Position numbers and translations under genes: made by a program
Part shown: positions 56,803 through 64,000 of the stretch, piece after piece
Numbering within the stretch: the stretch's first letter is position 1
How the letters are laid out: the number at the start of each line of letters is the position of its first letter
Assembly: GCA_030268105.1 (NCBI GenBank)
Contig: BSDZ01000078.1
Span: 372,001-436,000, forward strand
Length of the DNA stretch: 64,000 bases
Direction of reading: 5' to 3'
DNA from: Volvox africanus
Lineage: Eukaryota; Chlorophyta; Chlorophyceae; Chlamydomonadales; Volvocaceae
The notes under the pieces: generated by a model
What the model saw: the letters and a program-made list of their open reading frames with translations, nothing else
Database searches by the model: none
What the model was told of the DNA's origin: nothing

Positions 56803-58990
56803 TTCATATGCTATCGGAACACACCTGTGTTCACCTGAACTATTGCTATTTGCTCTGCTATTTCGGCCCGAGCTAAGCCCGAGCTTCGCCATTCGCTATT
56901 TGCCAATCGCCGTATGATGATCGCCGCCCGCTGGGTCTGATGGCCGATCATACCATTGCATCCTATCATCATTGTAAGTTACATCTTTCCTCTTTCTCAA
57001 GTCTTCCGCTGTCTCTTGCTGCTTCCAAGTGCTTTGTTGTACTTGCAAGTGCTTCGTGCTATTGTCTAAGCCCCAGACGTGCAGACAATTTATGGGCAAA
57101 ACTGAGGAGAGGTACAACACGAGGACGGCCGCCTAGAGACCGAAGTCGGCTCGAAGCTACTTTGGATTAAGTACCCACGTGCTTAACTCAATCTGATTCC
57201 CATACATACATTTTACTTATTTATATTCGGCCTGAGCTATTTTGGCATATCATTTCCAGCCGTATGATGGATGCTTCCCACGGGGTCTGACGGCAGACTT
57301 CTATTCAGTAATTGAAGATCATTGTAAGGTGAATCTTTCCTTGTTGATAAGTCTTCCGCTGTCACATTACTCGCATTGAATCGCCTTGCTGTTCGTAAGC
57401 ATGATGCACGTGTAGCTAACACTCAGACGTGCAGATTCAGTGCATGATTATAGAAGGAAGTATACAACAAACGGGGGTAAGAGCAAGCAGCTCCTTGTAG
57501 GATGATCTGCTGCACACTGAAGGCAAGCTCCCACTTGTTGCCGTTGTGCAAACTCCGCTTGTGTACATCCCCACATGGTAAGCCATCTGTTCTGCATTTG
57601 TTGTTGTACACCGGTTCGATCACCGTTTACACCGAAGTAGGCTGCAATCCATTTGAACACTACCGAGCATGATATAATTATATTAGCATGATATATTCGA
57701 GTATATCTAGCTATCCTTCGCATATTGCATGCGTTGCATTCATTAATATCACGGATTACGCGATATTCAGAACAGTGCTATGAAAGTACTCACACTTGAG
57801 ATCGAAATCCAGTGAGACTTGTACTGCACATTGGTATCGTGAACGTGATAGGTGCGAGGACGGCCGCCTAGAGACCGAAGTCAGCTCGACGCTACTTTGG
57901 ATTAAGTACTCGTGTACTTAACAAAATCTTATTCTCGTATATACGTTTTACTCATTTATATTCGGCCTGAGCTATTCTAGCATACCATCTTCAGCCGGAT
58001 GATGAACATTGCCCGCGGGGTCTGACGGCAGACTATCACTCTGTAATTGAAGACTATTGTAAGTTGGATCTTTCCTTGTTGCTGAGTCTTCCACTGTCAC
58101 ATTACTCGCATTGAATTGCCTTGCTGTTCGTAAGCACGATGCACGCGTAGCTAACACCCAGACGTGCAGATTCAGTGCATGATTGAAGAAGGAAGGATAC
58201 AACACGTGCATCGATATTAGCCTCGAGTCAAACATGTTGACCGACAGCGCGATGTCGTGAATGATAATGCGACATGCTATATTAGCAAGATATATCCGAA
58301 TATATCATGCTAACTACTCACATCATGCTCAGTGATGCTCAAATGAATTGAAGCCTACTTTGACATAAGCGGTGATCGAACCAGTGTACAACACATATTG
58401 CATACGTTGCATCCATTAATATCATGGATTACGCGATATTTAGGACAGTGTTATGATAGTACTCACACTTGAGATTGGAATCCAGTGAGACTTGTACTGC
58501 ACACCTGTATCGCGAGCGTGATAGGTGCAAGGTGTTGTATTACGGTTCAATTATCGCCTATACGTAGGTCAATGCGACTCTACAAGGTGATAAGCGAACT
58601 TAATAAATGCATACTAGTTATACATATATTTGCATATGTTTAGCTAGTTTGACGTCATGAATTGCGACCTGCCACATCACACTACCAGCCACATCACTGA
58701 TACACCTAAGATACGAATGCTCAGAGAAGCATAGGTGCGTTGCATAATTATGACATGAGCTGTTAAGTAATAATATTTGCTATATTATTACTCCATTGCT
58801 GGCATGCGTAATGTGCGAGTGTGACAAGCATCTAAGTCGCAGTGGTCGATCGGCAACCGGATATCGCTATTTGGACTCTTGCATCTTGCGGACGCCATGA
58901 AGGCTTAATTGTCAGAATACGCAGATATCGAAGCCCTGCGTTAGGGTTTATCACACTTAGGATTGACCTCCTAGTGTGAGTTGTACTGCA

Positions 58991-59066
58991 GATGTTCTGC
59001 CCTACATGGCCGTCCTTGCATCTACTGAGTTGTAGATGCAAGGACGGCCATGTAGAGCAGAACATC
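58991..59066. repeat. Long hairpin, unit 4
   Basis: Same 35-base-arm hairpin as at 54463. Confidence 0.92.
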
Positions 59067-61254
59067 TTCATATGCTATCGGAACACACCTGTGTTCACCT
59101 GAACTATTGCTATTTGCTCTGCTATTTCGGCCCGAGCTAAGCCCGAGCTTCACCATTCGCTATTTGCCAATCGCCGTATGATGATCGCCGCCCGCTGGGT
59201 CTGACGGCCGATCATACCATTGCATCCTATCATCATTGTAAGTTACATCTTTCCTCTTTCTCAAGTCTTCCGCTGTCTCTTGCTGCTTCCAAGTGCTTTG
59301 TTGTACTTGCAAGTGCTTCGTGCTATTGTCTAAGCCCCAGACGTGCAGACAATTTATGGGCAAAACTGAGGAGAGATACAACACGAGGACGGCCGCCTAG
59401 AGACCGAAGTCGGCTCGAAGCTACTTTGGATTAAGTACCCACGTGCTTAACTCAATCTGATTCCCATACATACATTTTACTTATTTATATTCGGCCTGAG
59501 CTATTTTGGCATATCATTTCCAGCCGTATGATGGATGCTTCCCACGGGGTCTGACGGCAGACTTCTATTCAGTAATTGAAGATCATTGTAAGGTGAATCT
59601 TTCCTTGTTGATAAGTCTTCCGCTGTCACATTACTCGCATTGAATCGCCTTGCTGTTCGTAAGCATGATGCACGTGTAGCTAACACTCAGACGTGCAGAT
59701 TCAGTGCATGATTATAGAAGGAAGTATACAACAAACGGGGGTAAGAGCAAGCAGCTCCTTGTAGGATGATCTGCTGCACACTGAAGGCAAGCTCCCACTT
59801 GTTGCCGTTGTGCAAACTCCGCTTGTGTACATCCCCACATGGTAAGCCATCTGTTCTGCATTTGTTGTTGTACACCGGTTCGATCACCGTTTACACCGAA
59901 GTAGGCTGCAATCCATTTGAACACTACCGAGCATGATATAATTATATTAGCATGATATATTCGAGTATATCTAGCTATCCTTCGCATATTGCATGCGTTG
60001 CATTCATTAATATCACGGATTACGCGATATTCAGAACAGTGCTATGAAAGTACTCACACTTGAGATCGAAATCCAGTGAGACTTGTACTGCACATTGGTA
60101 TCGTGAACGTGATAGGTGCGAGGACGGCCGCCTAGAGACCGAAGTCAGCTCGACGCTACTTTGGATTAAGTACTCGTGTACTTAACAAAATCTTATTCTC
60201 GTATATACGTTTTACTCATTTATATTCGGCCTGAGCTATTCTAGCATACCATCTTCAGCCGGATGATGAACATTGCCCGCGGGGTCTGACGGCAGACTAT
60301 CACTCTGTAATTGAAGACTATTGTAAGTTGGATCTTTCCTTGTTGCTGAGTCTTCCACTGTCACATTACTCGCATTGAATTGCCTTGCTGTTCGTAAGCA
60401 CGATGCACGCGTAGCTAACACCCAGACGTGCAGATTCAGTGCATGATTGAAGAAGGAAGGATACAACACGTGCATCGATATTAGCCTCGAGTCAAACATG
60501 TTGACCGACAGCGCGATGTCGTGAATGATAATGCGACATGCTATATTAGCAAGATATATCCGAATATATCATGCTAACTACTCACATCATGCTCAGTGAT
60601 GCTCAAATGAATTGAAGCCTACTTTGACATAAGCGGTGATCGAACCAGTGTACAACACATATTGCATACGTTGCATCCATTAATATCATGGATTACGCGA
60701 TATTTAGGACAGTGTTATGATAGTACTCACACTTGAGATTGGAATCCAGTGAGACTTGTACTGCACACCTGTATCGCGAGCGTGATAGGTGCAAGGTGTT
60801 GTATTACGGTTCAATTATCGCCTATACGTAGGTCAATGCGACTCTACAAGGTGATAAGCGAACTTAATAAATGCATACTAGTTATACATATATTTGCATA
60901 TGTTTAGCTAGTTTGACGTCATGAATTGCGACCTGCCACATCACACTACCAGCCACATCACTGATACACCTAAGATACGAATGCTCAGAGAAGCATAGGT
61001 GCGTTGCATAATTATGACATGAGCTGTTAAGTAATAATATTTGCTATATTATTACTCCATTGCTGGCATGCGTAATGTGCGAGTGTGACAAGCATCTAAG
61101 TCGCAGTGGTCGATCGGCAACCGGATATCGCTATTTGGACTCTTGCATCTTGCGGACGCCATGAAGGCTTAATTGTCAGAATACGCAGATATCGAAGCCC
61201 TGCGTTAGGGTTTATCACACTTAGGATTGACCTCCTAGTGTGAGTTGTACTGCA

Positions 61255-61330
61255 GATGTTCTGCCCTACATGGCCGTCCTTGCATCTACTGAGTTGTAGA
61301 TGCAAGGACGGCCATGTAGAGCAGAACATC
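61255..61330. repeat. Long hairpin, unit 5
   Basis: Same 35-base-arm hairpin as at 54463. Confidence 0.92.
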
Positions 61331-63518
61331 TTCATATGCTATCGGAACACACCTGTGTTCACCTGAACTATTGCTATTTGCTCTGCTATTTCGGCCCGAG
61401 CTAAGCCCGAGCTTCACCATTCGCTATTTGCCAATCGCCGTATGATGATCGCCGCCCGCTGGGTCTGACGGCCGATCATACCATTGCATCCTATCATCAT
61501 TGTAAGTTACATCTTTCCTCTTTCTCAAGTCTTCCGCTGTCTCTTGCTGCTTCCAAGTGCTTTGTTGTACTTGCAAGTGCTTCGTGCTATTGTCTAAGCC
61601 CCAGACGTGCAGACAATTTATGGGCAAAACTGAGGAGAGATACAACACGAGGACGGCCGCCTAGAGACCGAAGTCGGCTCGAAGCTACTTTGGATTAAGT
61701 ACCCACGTGCTTAACTCAATCTGATTCCCATACATACATTTTACTTATTTATATTCGGCCTGAGCTATTTTGGCATATCATTTCCAGCCGTATGATGGAT
61801 GCTTCCCACGGGGTCTGACGGCAGACTTCTATTCAGTAATTGAAGATCATTGTAAGGTGAATCTTTCCTTGTTGATAAGTCTTCCGCTGTCACATTACTC
61901 GCATTGAATCGCCTTGCTGTTCGTAAGCATGATGCACGTGTAGCTAACACTCAGACGTGCAGATTCAGTGCATGATTATAGAAGGAAGTATACAACAAAC
62001 GGGGGTAAGAGCAAGCAGCTCCTTGTAGGATGATCTGCTGCACACTGAAGGCAAGCTCCCACTTGTTGCCGTTGTGCAAACTCCGCTTGTGTACATCCCC
62101 ACATGGTAAGCCATCTGTTCTGCATTTGTTGTTGTACACCGGTTCGATCACCGTTTACACCGAAGTAGGCTGCAATCCATTTGAACACTACCGAGCATGA
62201 TATAATTATATTAGCATGATATATTCGAGTATATCTAGCTATCCTTCGCATATTGCATGCGTTGCATTCATTAATATCACGGATTATGCGATATTCAGAA
62301 CAGTGCTATGAAAGTACTCACACTTGAGATCGAAATCCAGTGAGACTTGTACTGCACATTGGTATCGTGAACGTGATAGGTGCGAGGACGGCCGCCTAGA
62401 GACCGAAGTCAGCTCGACGCTACTTTGGATTAAGTACTCGTGTACTTAACAAAATCTTATTCTCGTATATACGTTTTACTCATTTATATTCGGCCTGAGC
62501 TATTCTAGCATACCATCTTCAGCCGGATGATGAACATTGCCCGCGGGGTCTGACGGCAGACTATCACTCTGTAATTGAAGACTATTGTAAGTTGGATCTT
62601 TCCTTGTTGCTGAGTCTTCCACTGTCACATTACTCGCATTGAATTGCCTTGCTGTTCGTAAGCACGATGCACGCGTAGCTAACACCCAGACGTGCAGATT
62701 CAGTGCATGATTGAAGAAGGAAGGATACAACACGTGCATCGATATTAGCCTCGAGTCAAACATGTTGACCGACAGCGCGATGTCGTGAATGATAATGCGA
62801 CATGCTATATTAGCAAGATATATCCGAATATATCATGCTAACTACTCACATCATGCTCAGTGATGCTCAAATGAATTGAAGCCTACTTTGACATAAGCGG
62901 TGATCGAACCAGTGTACAACACATATTGCATACGTTGCATCCATTAATATCATGGATTACGCGATATTTAGGACAGTGTTATGATAGTACTCACACTTGA
63001 GATTGGAATCCAGTGAGACTTGTACTGCACACCTGTATCGCGAGCGTGATAGGTGCAAGGTGTTGTATTACGGTTCAATTATCGCCTATACGTAGGTCAA
63101 TGCGACTCTACAAGGTGATAAGCGAACTTAATAAATGCATACTAGTTATACATATATTTGCATATGTTTAGCTAGTTTGACGTCATGAATTGCGACCTGC
63201 CACATCACACTACCAGCCACATCACTGATACACCTAAGATACGAATGCTCAGAGAAGCATAGGTGCGTTGCATAATTATGACATGAGCTGTTAAGTAATA
63301 ATATTTGCTATATTATTACTCCATTGCTGGCATGCGTAATGTGCGAGTGTGACAAGCATCTAAGTCGCAGTGGTCGATCGGCAACCGGATATCGCTATTT
63401 GGACTCTTGCATCTTGCGGACGCCATGAAGGCTTAATTGTCAGAATACGCAGATATCGAAGCCCTGCGTTAGGGTTTATCACACTTAGGATTGACCTCCT
63501 AGTGTGAGTTGTACTGCA

Positions 63519-63594
63519 GATGTTCTGCCCTACATGGCCGTCCTTGCATCTACTGAGTTGTAGATGCAAGGACGGCCATGTAGAGCAGAACATC
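63519..63594. repeat. Long hairpin, unit 6
   Basis: Same 35-base-arm hairpin as at 54463. Confidence 0.92.
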
Positions 63595-64000
63595 TTCATA
63601 TGCTATCGGAACACACCTGTGTTCACCTGAACTATTGCTATTTGCTCTGCTATTTCGGCCCGAGCTAAGCCCGAGCTTCACCATTCGCTATTTGCCAATC
63701 GCCGTATGATGATCGCCGCCCGCTGGGTCTGACGGCCGATCATACCATTGCATCCTATCATCATTGTAAGTTACATCTTTCCTCTTTCTCAAGTCTTCCG
63801 CTGTCTCTTGCTGCTTCCAAGTGCTTTGTTGTACTTGCAAGTGCTTCGTGCTATTGTCTAAGCCCCAGACGTGCAGACAATTTATGGGCAAAACTGAGGA
63901 GAGATACAACACGAGGACGGCCGCCTAGAGACCGAAGTCGGCTCGAAGCTACTTTGGATTAAGTACCCACGTGCTTAACTCAATCTGATTCCCATACATA

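Larger units (their letters stand above)
51452..64000. repeat. 2264-bp tandem array built of LTR pieces
   Basis: Units start at 51452, 53677, 55941, 58205, 60469 and 62733. Spacing is 2225 for the first and exactly 2264 for the rest, and the last unit runs past the window end. Each unit contains, in order: a minus-strand LTR fragment (51452 to about 51640), an LTR fragment split by a full 812-bp LTR of a third family (51780-52591, flanked by CAAGG and CGAGG), a 130-base gag scrap, and a partly deleted LTR like that of element I. Units differ by only a few substitutions. All ORFs inside are shadows of LTR sequence except the gag scrap. Confidence 0.93.

Noticed and set aside
51219..63912. Repeated small minus-strand ORFs of 61-91 aa in the array
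   Set aside because: They are LTR sequence repeated with the unit and contain no domain except the gag scrap noted.
51452..64000. CRISPR-like array
   Set aside because: Units are 2.26 kb with LTR content, and there are no short repeats with unique spacers.

Overview
The window is nuclear DNA of a eukaryote. The genes at 0-17 kb are GC-rich and split by short GT-AG introns that keep phase across exons. They carry long Ala/Gly/Gln/Pro runs, which is typical of green algae of the Chlamydomonas/Volvox (volvocine) type. That placement is an inference from gene style plus Ty3 chromoviruses and a short-LTR copia element; no marker gene fixes the species.

0-18.9 kb is a gene region. An unrecognised minus-strand gene (145-1739) diverges from an ING-family gene (2170-4443). 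The ING gene ends in a Tudor-like domain instead of the usual PHD finger. A four-exon minus-strand gene of the BOD1/Shg1 type (5514-4733) converges on it, so two probable chromatin genes sit tail to tail. A Gln-rich minus-strand coding region (7933-6645) changes frame several times. An 11-exon IQ-motif gene with a very long disordered exon spans 9572-16732. A weak gene candidate lies at 16838-17404.

18.9-51.45 kb is a nest of LTR retrotransposons. A purine-then-pyrimidine tract (18.96-19.6 kb) abuts a truncated gypsy pol. Further gypsy pieces follow, then two nearly complete chromoviruses on the minus strand, A (25908-33378, TSD CAAGA) and C (34549-42008, TSD CCTTC). Both are inserted in one older gypsy copy (B1). 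A plus-strand half-element D meets B1 head to head at about 42113. A copia element E (45190-49779, TSD CATCC) sits in an older LTR and itself carries an 89-bp mini-insertion with its own TSD (AAATC). Element A has intact gag and pol reading frames in one frame separated by a single UAG; element C has the same UAG but three pol lesions.

51.45-64 kb is a tandem array of a 2264-bp unit (2225 bp in the first copy). The unit is built of nested LTR pieces plus a scrap of gag zinc-knuckle sequence, and the array runs off the end of the window. Five of the units contain a 35-bp-arm hairpin. All LTR families here are studded with short hairpins whose 4-nt loops often read NCGN.
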